Assembly: GCA_964459305.1 (NCBI GenBank)
Contig: CAYWNA010000104.1
Span: 1 to 40,623 of the forward strand
DNA length: 40,623 nucleotides
Reading direction: 5' to 3'
Source: CAYWNA01 sp964459305
GTDB taxonomy: Bacteria; Planctomycetota; Planctomycetia; Pirellulales; Pirellulaceae
This document shows positions 1 to 8,397 of the stretch, piece by piece. Made by a program: the position numbers and the translations under genes. The notes beneath the pieces were generated by a model. It made no database searches and had not been told where the DNA came from. It was given only the letters and a program-made list of their open reading frames with translations. Each line of letters starts with the position of its first letter. The first letter of the stretch is position 1.

Positions 1-75
1 CAAAACCCGAACGATCGCAATATTCACGCTATAGCAACTTTGGCGCACCCCAGACTTGGCCTCGTGCGGTATGAC

Positions 76-321
76 CTACGGCAGCGAGGGCCACTGCCCC
101 TTCTGCTTGCCCAAGTCCCACAGCGTCCGGCCGTCAATCTGGCGCGCGCGGGGATAGACGCCCGGCTTGGCTGTCCGTTGGGCGGGGGTGTAGCGCTGGG
201 CGTAACGACTCCGCGAACCGGGGTGGCTCGAGCGGTAAAAACGAGCGGCGTCGGCTTCCGCCGCACTCATCACGACCACCAACGTAACCGATGCCAGCAA
301 GGCAAACATACGGCACATCAT
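76..321 (-). CDS. Small exported protein, unknown function
   Basis: This is a short secreted or envelope protein of about 81 residues that I do not recognise. The start at 321 is preferred over an upstream in-frame ATG at 366 because AGGAG lies 8 bases before it and the protein then begins directly with a signal peptide: a short N-terminus with one Arg, a hydrophobic run FALLASVTLVVVMSA, then an Ala-rich probable cleavage site near EADA-A. The mature part is basic and rich in Ser, Arg and Tyr (RFYRSSHPGSRSRYAQRY) and ends in WDLGKQKGQWPSLP. No cysteines or catalytic motif are visible in the mature part. It stands alone on the minus strand next to the left window edge, pointing away from the chemotaxis cluster. 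Exported nature is likely; function is unknown. Confidence 0.6.
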   Translation of the reverse strand: MMCRMFALLASVTLVVVMSAAEADAARFYRSSHPGSRSRYAQRYTPAQRTAKPGVYPRARQIDGRTLWDLGKQKGQWPSLP

Positions 322-468
322 TGAATCTGCTCCTGGATTGGGGTAACTAGATAATTCTTTGTGCACAGGAGCGCTGCCTCCCGGCCGGTCTCCATAAGTT
401 CCATCTTAATTGGGGCGGCTGGTGATTCAAGCGCGAAGTGAGAAGGGGCGGGTAGATGTCATTCGCGT

Positions 469-602
469 GGCCTTGATCGTAACTCCGGCATCGAAACCCG
501 AAACGTAAGCGAGGAGGAGGCCGTAGTTCGCTGCATTCCTCGCTTACGCTTCGGGTTACTATGCTATCACTCCTGGCAACTGCCGGAGTTATGATCAGGG
601 CC
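469..602. repeat. Nested palindromic repeat (long hairpin)
   Basis: The outer arms 469-490 and 581-602 pair at 20 of 22 positions. Inside them a second pair, AACCCGAAACGTAAGCGAGG at about 495-514 and its near reverse complement at about 537-556, forms another stem. The motif CCGAAGCGTAAGCGAGG is, from memory, a common intergenic repeat in planctomycetes. It is a non-coding palindromic element rather than a simple terminator, since no T-run follows. Confidence 0.7.
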
Positions 603-612
603 CATTCGCGTT

Positions 613-903
613 GTAGTGATTCCTCCCGGCCTGTGGGAAATGTGTAGTGTGCGTGCTTTTTGCATTGGGTGGGTCCCGGCGAGTAACGAACCCAGGAAAT
701 ATGGGGGAAATTCTCTGGCCTCGCGCAAAACGCGCTGTACGTTTCCCTGAATGAATTACTCCGGCCTCACGGTCGGGGTGAGTTGGCCCACGCAGTTGTG
801 GTGGGCCGCCTTAGTTGGTGGGATTAGGGCCTGCCGGTTGAAGGCACAATCGAAGTCGTACTCTTCGTATCGAAAGAGAAGACTTCGGTTGTGCCTTTTT
901 TTA
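613..903 (+). ncRNA. Candidate small RNA or attenuated leader
   Basis: The stretch before the orphan terminator contains several compact hairpins, including GGCCCAC...GTGGGCC near 785-807 and CTCAC...GTGAG near 768-784, and no convincing ORF. I compared it by eye with 6S, SRP, tmRNA, RNase P and cyclic-di-GMP riboswitch signatures and found no match. The 5' end is unknown; the boundary given is simply the end of the preceding repeat. Confidence 0.3.
841..903 (+). terminator. Strong intrinsic terminator with no upstream gene
   Basis: AAGGCACAATCGAAGTC pairs with GACTTCGGTTGTGCCTT, 17 bp with a single G-T wobble, followed directly by a run of T residues and TTATT. The only annotated gene upstream is on the opposite strand, so the transcript that ends here must be a small RNA or the attenuated leader of the downstream receptor gene. 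Confidence 0.75.
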
Positions 904-1057
904 TTGGCTCAGCCTGCCGCGCGTGCCGCAACGGCGTCGCACCCAAACGTCGGTACCACGCAGGGTGTTGTCGCCGCCCGCGGTCACGTGAACTGTGTTG
1001 GTCGGGCGATCCGGCTGCAGAACAATCGCATGTGTTTTTGTTAAGGGGATTTTGGCT

Positions 1058-4000
1058 ATGATCAAGTTTTCCGATGTCAGAATGAAGCCCAAGTTGATCA
1101 CGATGTTTCTGCTGGTGGGAATTCTTCCGCTGGCAATCGCCGCCTGGCTGTCGTACGGCAAGTCCGGCGCGGCCTTGGAAGATGCAAACAATCAGTCCGC
1201 CGAGGCGTTGGAAAAGCAGGCATATGCCCAACTGACCGCCATGCGCGATGTCAAAAAGGGGCAAATCGAGCAGTACTTTAGCGAGCGTAAGGGCGACATG
1301 GGCGTGTTGACCGAAACGGTCGCCACGCTTCGCGAGGAGGCGTTCGCCAAACTCACAGCCATCCGCGAGATCAAGAAGAACCAGATCGAAGGGTTCTTCG
1401 CCGAGCGTCAAAGCAATGCCCGTACGTTGGCCGAGAACCCGTTTGTCCGTGACGCATTCGAGCAGCTTGACACTGTGTTCGAGGAAAACGGCGGTCCGAA
1501 AAGCGGCAATTTCAAGGGACACACGAACGAGAAATACGATGCGCCGGAAGCATACGTTCAGGTACACGACGAGTATTTTCCGGTGTTCAAGGGCCTGATG
1601 GAGGAGTACGGGCTGTACGACATCTTTCTGATGAGTCCCGATAACGGCGACGCGTGTTTTACCGTGACCAAGGAGGCGGACTTCGGACAACGGATCAGTG
1701 ACATCGATTCCTCACTGCGCGACGTGTGGCAGGTTGCTGCCAAAGAGGGCAAGACGGCCGTGTCCGACACCAAGCCGTACGCTCCTTCTGCCGACGTCCC
1801 AGCCCAGTTCATCGCGGCGCCCATCAAGGACGACGACGAAGTCATCGGCGTCGTCGCCATCCAGATCTCGCTCGACGCTGTCAACGCGATCATGGGCGAG
1901 CGGTCGGGCATGGGCGAGACGGGCGAGACCTACCTGGTCGGTCACGACCAGTTGATGCGGAGCGACTCGTACCTGGACCCGCAGAACCACACCGTGGCGG
2001 CCTCGTTCAAGGATCCGGCCAAAGGATCGGTGAACACCGAGGCGTCGAAGGCCGCTGTGGCTGGTGAAACCGCCGCAAAGGTAATTATTGACTATAACGG
2101 CAACCCCGTGCTGTCGTCGTACACGCCGGTCCAGATGGGCGAGACGACCTGGGGCCTGTTGGCCGAGATCGACGTGGCCGAGGCTTTCTGCCCGAAAATC
2201 GAAGGGGCTGAGAAAGACTTCTTCACCCAGTACAACGAGCAGTACGGCTACTACGATCTGTTCCTGGTCAATCCGGACGGCTACTGCTTCTATACGGTCT
2301 GCCAAGAGAGCGACTACCAGACGAACCTGGTCAACGGAAAGTACAAGGACTCAAACCTGGGCGGGCTGGTCCGCAAAACGCTCGAGACGAATGAGTTCGG
2401 CTTTGCCGACTTCACGCCGTATGCTCCCAGCAACGGGGACCCCTGTGCGTTCATCGCCCGGCCGGTGTTGAACAGTGACGGCGAGGCCGAAGTAGTTGTC
2501 GCCCTGCAACTGCCACTGGATACGGTGAATGCCATCATGCAGGTCCGATCGGGCATGGGCGAGACGGGCGAAACCTATCTGGTCGGCCCGGACAAGCGGA
2601 TGCGGTCGGATTCATTCTTGGACAAAGAGGGTCACTCAGTCGCGGCCTCCTTTGCCGGCACGATCGAGAAGAACGGCGTTGATACCGAGGCCGTCACCGA
2701 AGCATTGGCCGACAACGAAGACGCCAAGATCATCATGGACTACAACGGCAACCCCGTTTTGAGCGCCTACGCGCCGGTTGATGTCCTGGGCACCAAGTGG
2801 GCGTTGCTGGCCGAGATCGACAAGGCCGAGGCCTTTGCCACCGTCGACAAGATGGCGGAAGATGCTGCCGCGGCAAAGAGCGGCCTGTTGTGGAGTGCTT
2901 GTCTGATTGCGGGCATCGCCGCAGTGCTGATCGGTCTGGTGGCATTCGGCGTGGCCGTGATGATCGCCAAGCCGGTCACGAAGGTTGCCGATGTACTGAA
3001 AGCCCTCGCTAACGGCGACTACAGCCGAAAGACCGACATTGATTCAAAGGATGAAATCGGCCAGATGGCCGGGGCCCTGAACACGGCCATCGACGCAACC
3101 AAGCAGGCGATGGAGACCGGGCAACAGTCGGTGGATAACCTCAATAACCTGCCCACGCCGGTGATGGCCGTCGACAAGGACTTCAACGTCACGTTCATGA
3201 ACCCGGCCGGGGCGAGTGTGCTCGGTTCCACGCCGGAGGATGTGGTTGGCAAGAAGTGCTACAACTTGTTCAAAACCCTGCACTGCAACACCCCGGAATG
3301 CCGCTGCGCCCAGGCCATGCAGAAAGACGAGAGCTGCACGGGCGAGACGGTGGCCGACCCGGGCGGGCTGAACCTGCCCATCCAGTACACCGGGGCGCCG
3401 ATCAAGGACGCCGGCGGCACCATTGTTGGGGCGTTGGAGTTCGTGGTCAACATGACGGAGATCAAGAAGGCCCAGGCGGTGGCCGAAAAGGTGGCCGAGT
3501 ACCAGGAGAAGGAGGTCAAGAAACTGTCCAGCACGCTCGGCAAGGTGGCCGACGGCGACCTGACGGTCAACTACGCGGTGGCCCACGCGGACGAAGCCAC
3601 GCAGACCGTGGCCGAGGCGTTTGAAGGCATTGCCAAGGCGCTGAACGGTACGATCAGGTCTTTGAACGACGTGATCGGCCAGGTGAGCGAATCGGCGGCC
3701 CAGTTCAACGAAGGTTCGCGCGTCATTGCCGAGAGTTCGCAAACGTTGGCCTCCGGGGCCCAGGAGCAGAGTTCCAGCGTCGAGGAGGTCACGGCGTCGA
3801 TCGAAGAGCTTGGCCGCTCGGTCGAAGGTGTCAAAGAGAACTCCAACGATGCCGACAAGGTCGCCAAGGAGACCAGTTCTCTAGCCGAGAAGGGCCGGGG
3901 GGCGGTGCAGAAGTCGATCGAGGCCATGGAGCTGATCCGTACGAGTTCCACGCAGATCGGCGAGATCATCCAAGTGATTTCGGAGATCGCCAGCCAGACG

Positions 4001-4501
4001 AACTTGCTGGCCCTGAACGCGGCCATCGAGGCGGCACGGGCCGGCGAACACGGCATGGGTTTTGCCGTGGTGGCCGACGAGGTCCGCAAACTGGCCGAAC
4101 GTTCGAACCAGGCGGCCGGAGAGATTACGGGCTTGATCAAAGAATCGACCCAGCAGGTCGAACAGGGCGCCCAACTGAGCGACGAGACGGGCGATGCCCT
4201 GAAGGAAATCGTCAGTGGGGTCGAGACCACGGCAGCCAAAATCGCCGAGATCGCCACGGCCACGGTCCAACAGGCCTCCAATGCCGAGGAGGTCTCCAAG
4301 GCCGTCCAAGGCATCGCCGAGGTGACCGAGCAATCCGCGGCCGGCAGCGAAGAGATGGCCTCCAGCAGCGAAGAGTTGGGCGCCCAAGCCCAAGCCCTCC
4401 GTGACCTGGTTGGCAAGTTCGTGACCGCCAGCGGTAACGACCAGTCGAACGAAGACTGGTCGGAAACGAACGAGGCGGATGCCGATTATTCGACGGTCTG
4501 A
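1058..4501 (+). CDS. Methyl-accepting chemotaxis protein, duplicated sensor, PAS
   Basis: This is a membrane chemoreceptor of 1147 residues feeding the CheA/CheW system. The start at 1058 is chosen because AAGGGG lies just upstream and the protein then opens with a short basic N-terminus and TM1 (about 13-31). A very large external region follows up to TM2 (about 608-636). It contains a small internal repeat (QIEQYF/QIEGFF) and two copies of a Cache-like sensor, each with the motif RSGMGETGETYLVG followed by MRSDS and an HxVAASF stretch. After TM2 come a HAMP domain, a PAS domain with clustered cysteines (HCNTPECRC), a second HAMP-like segment and the MCP signalling hairpin with the conserved tip EIASQTNLLALNAAIEAARA. 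The C-terminus is acidic and includes EDWSET, which only vaguely resembles a CheR-docking pentapeptide. The ligand is unknown. It is first in the cluster; a perfect hairpin separates it from the next receptor. Confidence 0.93.
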   Translation: MIKFSDVRMKPKLITMFLLVGILPLAIAAWLSYGKSGAALEDANNQSAEALEKQAYAQLTAMRDVKKGQIEQYFSERKGDMGVLTETVATLREEAFAKLTAIREIKKNQIEGFFAERQSNARTLAENPFVRDAFEQLDTVFEENGGPKSGNFKGHTNEKYDAPEAYVQVHDEYFPVFKGLMEEYGLYDIFLMSPDNGDACFTVTKEADFGQRISDIDSSLRDVWQVAAKEGKTAVSDTKPYAPSADVPAQFIAAPIKDDDEVIGVVAIQISLDAVNAIMGERSGMGETGETYLVGHDQLMRSDSYLDPQNHTVAASFKDPAKGSVNTEASKAAVAGETAAKVIIDYNGNPVLSSYTPVQMGETTWGLLAEIDVAEAFCPKIEGAEKDFFTQYNEQYGYYDLFLVNPDGYCFYTVCQESDYQTNLVNGKYKDSNLGGLVRKTLETNEFGFADFTPYAPSNGDPCAFIARPVLNSDGEAEVVVALQLPLDTVNAIMQVRSGMGETGETYLVGPDKRMRSDSFLDKEGHSVAASFAGTIEKNGVDTEAVTEALADNEDAKIIMDYNGNPVLSAYAPVDVLGTKWALLAEIDKAEAFATVDKMAEDAAAAKSGLLWSACLIAGIAAVLIGLVAFGVAVMIAKPVTKVADVLKALANGDYSRKTDIDSKDEIGQMAGALNTAIDATKQAMETGQQSVDNLNNLPTPVMAVDKDFNVTFMNPAGASVLGSTPEDVVGKKCYNLFKTLHCNTPECRCAQAMQKDESCTGETVADPGGLNLPIQYTGAPIKDAGGTIVGALEFVVNMTEIKKAQAVAEKVAEYQEKEVKKLSSTLGKVADGDLTVNYAVAHADEATQTVAEAFEGIAKALNGTIRSLNDVIGQVSESAAQFNEGSRVIAESSQTLASGAQEQSSSVEEVTASIEELGRSVEGVKENSNDADKVAKETSSLAEKGRGAVQKSIEAMELIRTSSTQIGEIIQVISEIASQTNLLALNAAIEAARAGEHGMGFAVVADEVRKLAERSNQAAGEITGLIKESTQQVEQGAQLSDETGDALKEIVSGVETTAAKIAEIATATVQQASNAEEVSKAVQGIAEVTEQSAAGSEEMASSSEELGAQAQALRDLVGKFVTASGNDQSNEDWSETNEADADYSTV

Positions 4502-4518
4502 GATTGGCAGAAGGCGCA

Positions 4519-4546
4519 GGGTGGCCCCGGCTCGCCGGGGCCACCC
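4519..4546. repeat. Perfect 12-bp hairpin between receptor genes
   Basis: GGGTGGCCCCGG and CCGGGGCCACCC are perfect reverse complements around a CTCG loop, starting 17 bases after the first receptor's stop codon. No T-run follows, so it is more likely a palindromic repeat or an mRNA-stabilising or partial-termination hairpin than a full terminator. Confidence 0.7.
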
Positions 4547-4592
4547 ATTCATCCCTTCGCAACAGACCCTTGTGACGTTTTCGGAGAAGACC

Positions 4593-6521
4593 ATGACATC
4601 GAGTGCCTCATCGCCGGTACGGAAGGGCTGGTCCCTTAACCTGCGTCTCACCTTGCTGGTGGGAGTCATGCTGACGGTGAGCGTCGGCATCGTCGCCTCG
4701 ACGCTTTGGACGGTTCGCCGGCAAAAGGCCGACGGATTACTGATTAACCTGTCGGGTCGTCAGCGGATGCTTACTCAGAAGTACTCGAAAGAGGTGCTTG
4801 ACGAAATCGGCAGCGCGGCGAATGCCGATCTCGCGACGGACCCGAACGAAGATGCACGAACCTGCGCATCACAGAAGACAGCCGAATTGTTCGAATCAAC
4901 TTTACACGCCCTCTGCGAGGGCGGAACGACCTTTACGGATCTGGGGATGACAAAGCCTGTCGAAATCCCGGCCGCAACCAATCCGAACATCCGGGCCAAA
5001 CTAACTGAGGTGGACGAGTTGTGGAGTCAATTACGGCAAACCACCTCGAAGCTGCAGGCCCTCGAGGGCAGTTCCCCAGACTCCGACAAACACCGCGGCG
5101 AGTTCCGCGAGCTCAACATCGCGTGCTTGAAGCAGATGAATGCGGCCGTGGGGATGTATCAAGCTGACTCGGATGCCAAGACCGCAACACTCCAGAGCAT
5201 CCAGTACGGATCTCTGTTCGTGGGGATTGTGACTTTCCTGCTCGTGATCGCCTACGTCCGCTTCAAAATCACCAAGCCCCTCAAGAATGCTCTGACGGTA
5301 GCCGATGCTGTCGTTGCCGGCGATCTGAGTCAGCGATGTAGGGTCAGTACCGCGGACGAGGTGGGGCAGCTTTCCCACCGGCTGAATGAAGCAGTCGGTT
5401 CGATGAACAAGATGGTGAAGGACATCAAAGAAGCCGCCGAGCGCGAGAAGCAAGCCCAGGAAGAACGCGCCGAGACCGAACACCGCCAGGCCGAAGAGGA
5501 GCGCCAACGAGGTGAGGCCGATCGGCGGAAGGCCGATGATGTTCGTCGCAAGGTGGATGGCCTCCTGGAAGTTGTGGCCGCGGCGGCAAGAGGCGATCTC
5601 ACCAAAACCGTCGCCATCGAAGGCAACGAAGCCATCGACGATTTGGCGGCGGGTGTCGCTGCCATGCTGGAAGACCTGAAGCGCTTGATCGGGGAAGTCA
5701 CCGAAAGCGCGTTCCAATTCACCGAAGGCTCGCGCGTCATCGCCGAAAGCTCTCAGACGTTGGCTACCGGCGCGGAGGCCCAGAGTTGCCGCGTCGAGCA
5801 AATCACGGCATCCGTCCAGGAACTCGGCCGCTCCGTCGAGGTTGTAGAGGCGAACTCGACCGAGGCCGACACGATGGCCGGAAACACCAGCTTGCTGGCC
5901 GAGCAAGGCCGTGCGGCGGTGCACAAGTCGATCGCAGCCATGGAGCAGATCAAGACCAGTTCCACCCAGATCGGCGAGATCATCCAGGTGATTTCCGAGA
6001 TCGCCAGCCAGACCAACCTGCTGGCATTGAACGCGGCCATCGAGGCGGCCCGGGCGGGCCAGCACGGCATGGGATTCGCCGTGGTGGCCGACGAGGTCCG
6101 CAAGCTGGCCGAGCGATCCAACCAGGCGGCGGGCGAGATCACCTCGTTGATCAAGGAGTCGACCCAGCAGGTCGAGCAGGGCGCCCAACTGAGCGACGAG
6201 ACGGGCGAGGCACTGAAGAGGATCGTCGAAGGCGTCGATGCCACGGCCGCCAAGATCTCCGAGATCGCTGCGGCCACGGCCCAACAGGCGTCCAACGCCG
6301 GGGAGGTCACCGAGGCTATCCAAGGTGTCGCCGAGGTGACCGAACAGGCCGCAGCCAGCAGCGAAGAGATGGCCTCCAGCAGCGAGCAGTTGGGCGCCCA
6401 ATCGCAGGCCCTGCGTGACCTGGTGGGGCGATTCCAGATAGACGACAACAACGGCCAGTCGGTTGGCCGGAGCACGACGACCATGGAGGAAGGGGAAATG
6501 GAAGCCGCGGCGGCGGTGTAG
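4593..6521 (+). CDS. Methyl-accepting chemotaxis protein, PilJ/NarX-type sensor
   Basis: This is a second membrane chemoreceptor, 642 residues. The start at 4593 has GGAG six bases upstream and places TM1 at about 17-38. The periplasmic region begins with NLSGRQRMLTQK (52-63), the signature of the PilJ/NarX-type four-helix sensor. TM2 lies at about 205-224, followed by HAMP (about 226-275), a highly charged coiled coil of Glu/Arg/Gln-rich heptads, a second HAMP-like segment (ARGDLTKTV) and the MCP signalling hairpin. The signalling region is almost identical in protein and DNA to that of the first receptor, including the tip with TNLLALNAAIEAARAG, which suggests duplication of the module. The coiled-coil insert makes the cytoplasmic stalk longer than in a standard receptor. 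The ligand is unknown; in NarX and PilJ the homologous domains sense nitrate or serve twitching-related signalling, which cannot be transferred here. Confidence 0.93.
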   Translation: MTSSASSPVRKGWSLNLRLTLLVGVMLTVSVGIVASTLWTVRRQKADGLLINLSGRQRMLTQKYSKEVLDEIGSAANADLATDPNEDARTCASQKTAELFESTLHALCEGGTTFTDLGMTKPVEIPAATNPNIRAKLTEVDELWSQLRQTTSKLQALEGSSPDSDKHRGEFRELNIACLKQMNAAVGMYQADSDAKTATLQSIQYGSLFVGIVTFLLVIAYVRFKITKPLKNALTVADAVVAGDLSQRCRVSTADEVGQLSHRLNEAVGSMNKMVKDIKEAAEREKQAQEERAETEHRQAEEERQRGEADRRKADDVRRKVDGLLEVVAAAARGDLTKTVAIEGNEAIDDLAAGVAAMLEDLKRLIGEVTESAFQFTEGSRVIAESSQTLATGAEAQSCRVEQITASVQELGRSVEVVEANSTEADTMAGNTSLLAEQGRAAVHKSIAAMEQIKTSSTQIGEIIQVISEIASQTNLLALNAAIEAARAGQHGMGFAVVADEVRKLAERSNQAAGEITSLIKESTQQVEQGAQLSDETGEALKRIVEGVDATAAKISEIAAATAQQASNAGEVTEAIQGVAEVTEQAAASSEEMASSSEQLGAQSQALRDLVGRFQIDDNNGQSVGRSTTTMEEGEMEAAAAV

Positions 6522-6610
6522 ACCGCGGCACGCGAGAGGTGGCCTCGGCACGCCGGGGTCGCGCCCGGCAGCCGAATTCGCGAGAATCCGGCGATCGAGC
6601 ACGAAGGTCC

Positions 6611-6630
6611 CCGAAGTCTTGCGACTTCGG
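6611..6630. repeat. 8-bp hairpin upstream of cheW
   Basis: CCGAAGTC, loop TTGC, GACTTCGG forms a perfect 8-bp stem about 40 bases before the cheW start. A degenerate relative (AAGTCTGGCGACTTAGGCTAC) occurs near 28398, so this is probably part of a dispersed repeat family rather than a cheW-specific control element. Confidence 0.5.
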
Positions 6631-6670
6631 CTACACCAACACACACCAAATTCAGAATCGGAGACATCCA

Positions 6671-7201
6671 ATGACCACAGCCATTCAAGAACCTCCCACA
6701 AGTCCGCTGGACACGCCCTTGCAGGGGGACAGCCTTTCGCAGGCGACCGGCTCGATGCAATTAGTCAGCTTCAAGCTGAGCGACGAAACCTATGGAATTG
6801 AGATCACCAAGATCCGCGAGATCATCTTGGTGGGCGAGATCACCCAGGTGCCCGAGACGCCTCACTACATCAAAGGACTGATCAATCTGCGCAGCATGGT
6901 GATCCCGGTGATCGATCTGCGGGCCCGCTTCGCGCTGCCTGAGAACCAGCTGAATGACGACAGCCGGATCATGGTGCTGAACGTGGGCACCCGGACGATC
7001 GGTATCGTCGTCGATTCGGTCAGCGAAGTGCTGAGGGTAACAAACGACCAAGTCTCGCCGGCGCCGCCCACCGTGGCCAGTCTGGGCAATCAGTACATGA
7101 CCGGGTTAGTCCGGCTGGAAGAGGAGCTGTTGATCCTGCTGGACGTCGATCAACTGTTCGGCGAAGAAGAGGCAGTCTTGGACGGCATGACCGGCGCGTA
7201 G
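6671..7201 (+). CDS. cheW: Chemotaxis coupling protein CheW
   Basis: CheW links chemoreceptors to the kinase CheA in the signalling array. The protein has 176 residues from the ATG at 6671, chosen because GGAG sits seven bases upstream and because an upstream in-frame extension encodes only unrelated sequence. After a Gln/Ser/Thr-rich N-terminal tail of about 30 residues the CheW beta-barrel domain fills the rest: LVSFKLSDETYGIEITKIREI, then PHYIKGLINLRSMVIPVIDLRARF, then IGIVVDSVSEVLRV and EEELLILLDVDQLF. All blocks typical of CheW are present, including the NLRG-like NLRS turn. Its own 30-residue N-terminal tail is longer than in E. coli CheW. It follows the two receptors and precedes cheR, so all probably share transcripts. 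Confidence 0.95.
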   Translation: MTTAIQEPPTSPLDTPLQGDSLSQATGSMQLVSFKLSDETYGIEITKIREIILVGEITQVPETPHYIKGLINLRSMVIPVIDLRARFALPENQLNDDSRIMVLNVGTRTIGIVVDSVSEVLRVTNDQVSPAPPTVASLGNQYMTGLVRLEEELLILLDVDQLFGEEEAVLDGMTGA

Positions 7202-7311
7202 GCGGAAGACCTCCGCTCGTGCGTTTCGGCGGGGTCGGGCCACCCTACGAAGATGTCCGTATGGCGCGCAGAAGTTGCCAAGTAACACTCTAGACAAACA
7301 AGGAGAACAAC

Positions 7312-7500
7312 ATGCACGAACGCACGAAGCGGTCAACGGTCGGAGGTTTCGACAAGAGGCTGGCAGAACTTCGCTTGAGAATCGACTCGCTTCCGAAAGA
7401 ACAACGTCCTCGGTTATTTGAATTGGCCGATTCCGTCGAGCAACAGCACCGGAAAATGCGTCACACGACGCTTAGGCCGAAGCAGAGACAACTGTCGTAG
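7312..7500 (+). CDS. Small conserved-looking protein in che operon, unknown
   Basis: A 62-residue basic protein I do not recognise functionally. The evidence that it is a real gene is an excellent ribosome binding site (AAGGAG, six bases before the ATG) and its position between cheW and cheR in the same orientation, ending 15 bases before cheR. The sequence is helical and charged, with the central block RLAELRLRIDSLPKEQRPRL followed by FELADSVEQQH, and a basic tail. There is no signal peptide or membrane segment, so it is cytoplasmic. I have a faint memory of similar short helical proteins with an LPxEQRPxL core in planctomycetes, but cannot verify it. A regulatory or adaptor role would be guesswork. 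Confidence 0.65.
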   Translation: MHERTKRSTVGGFDKRLAELRLRIDSLPKEQRPRLFELADSVEQQHRKMRHTTLRPKQRQLS

Positions 7501-7515
7501 TAGGATCGCTGAGCA

Positions 7516-8397
7516 ATGACGTTGACCAAAACTCTTGCACCGCTCCCCCCGATCGTTCCGGCCCGGCCGCTGGCCGAAGTGACGGACGCCCAGTTGGCAC
7601 AGTACGCCGAATTGATCTACCAGCGAACGGGAATTCGCATTTCCCCGCGGAAGAAGACGCTGTTGTCAAACCGCGTGAGGCGGCGACTGCGGGAGACAGG
7701 GATCGAGGACTTCGGCGCGTACTACAAGCATTTGAAGAAACTGCGTGCGGACGCTCCCGAGTGGGATGCGTTTCTGCAGGAGATCACGACCCACGAGACG
7801 TTCCTGTTCCGCGACGAGAGCCAATGGGCATGGTTCCGCAAGGTCTTTTTGCCTGCGTGCGATGCAGAGGCCCGTTCCGGCCGGCGGCGACGGTCGTTGC
7901 GGATCTGGTCGGCGGCCTGCAGCACGGGCGATGAAGCCTATACGCTTGCTTGCTGCATCGCCGCTTGCCTGCCGAACCACGCGCGTTGGCAGATACGAAT
8001 CCAGGGCACCGACATTGGAATCGGTGCGGTCGAGCAAGCCCGGAACGCCATGTTCCGAGAGCGTGCGATGCGTCTGGTACCGGACTCCTACACGAAGAGA
8101 TTCTTCGACAAGGGCAGGCTCGTCGAAGTGTGGCAGGCCCGCCCAGTGCTGAGCGGGATGGTCACCTTCCGGCAGCACAACCTGCTGGACCCGCTCCGCG
8201 AACCGCCGTTCGACTTGGTGTTCCTCAAGAACGTGCTGATCTACTTCGATCCCGAATCGAAAAAGCGAGTCATGGACAACGTGCGTTCGGCGATTCGGCC
8301 CGGTGGCCTGCTGGTGTGCGGCCCCGCCGAAGGGATCGTCGAACTGGTCAAGGACTACAAGCGTCACGAACCATGGCTGTACCAACGGCCACAGTAA
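7516..8397 (+). CDS. cheR: Chemotaxis protein methyltransferase CheR
   Basis: CheR transfers methyl groups from S-adenosylmethionine to glutamates of chemoreceptors and so drives adaptation. The 293-residue protein carries the N-terminal helical CheR domain (AQYAELIYQRTGIRISPRKK), the receptor-contact block THETFLFRDESQW, the SAM-binding motif RIWSAACSTGDEAYTLA (GDE in place of the usual GEE), GTDI, and FLKNVLIYFD in the catalytic domain. Length fits the family. There is no C-terminal TPR extension. The start at 7516 lies 15 bases after the small upstream gene, with a weak AGGA about 12 bases away. A matching methylesterase CheB was not found in this window, so demethylation must be encoded elsewhere or be absent. 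Confidence 0.95.
   Translation: MTLTKTLAPLPPIVPARPLAEVTDAQLAQYAELIYQRTGIRISPRKKTLLSNRVRRRLRETGIEDFGAYYKHLKKLRADAPEWDAFLQEITTHETFLFRDESQWAWFRKVFLPACDAEARSGRRRRSLRIWSAACSTGDEAYTLACCIAACLPNHARWQIRIQGTDIGIGAVEQARNAMFRERAMRLVPDSYTKRFFDKGRLVEVWQARPVLSGMVTFRQHNLLDPLREPPFDLVFLKNVLIYFDPESKKRVMDNVRSAIRPGGLLVCGPAEGIVELVKDYKRHEPWLYQRPQ

Larger units (their letters stand above)
322..1057. other. 736-bp gap between divergent genes
   Basis: No protein-coding gene is supported here. The gap holds a nested hairpin repeat (469-602) and a strong plus-strand intrinsic terminator (841-903) with no gene upstream of it. The short ORFs in this gap lack ribosome binding sites and family resemblance. The stretch 904-1057 is the leader of the first chemoreceptor gene. 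Confidence 0.6.

Noticed and set aside
613..903. 6S RNA, SRP RNA, tmRNA, RNase P or cyclic-di-GMP riboswitch
   Set aside because: None of the conserved core motifs of these RNAs could be found; only a generic small RNA candidate is kept.
5031..6701. 556-codon open frame on the minus strand opposite the second chemoreceptor
   Set aside because: It is a shadow of biased codon use in the plus-strand gene; the translation is Gly/Leu/Asp/His-rich with no domain motif, and the plus strand has clear MCP signatures.
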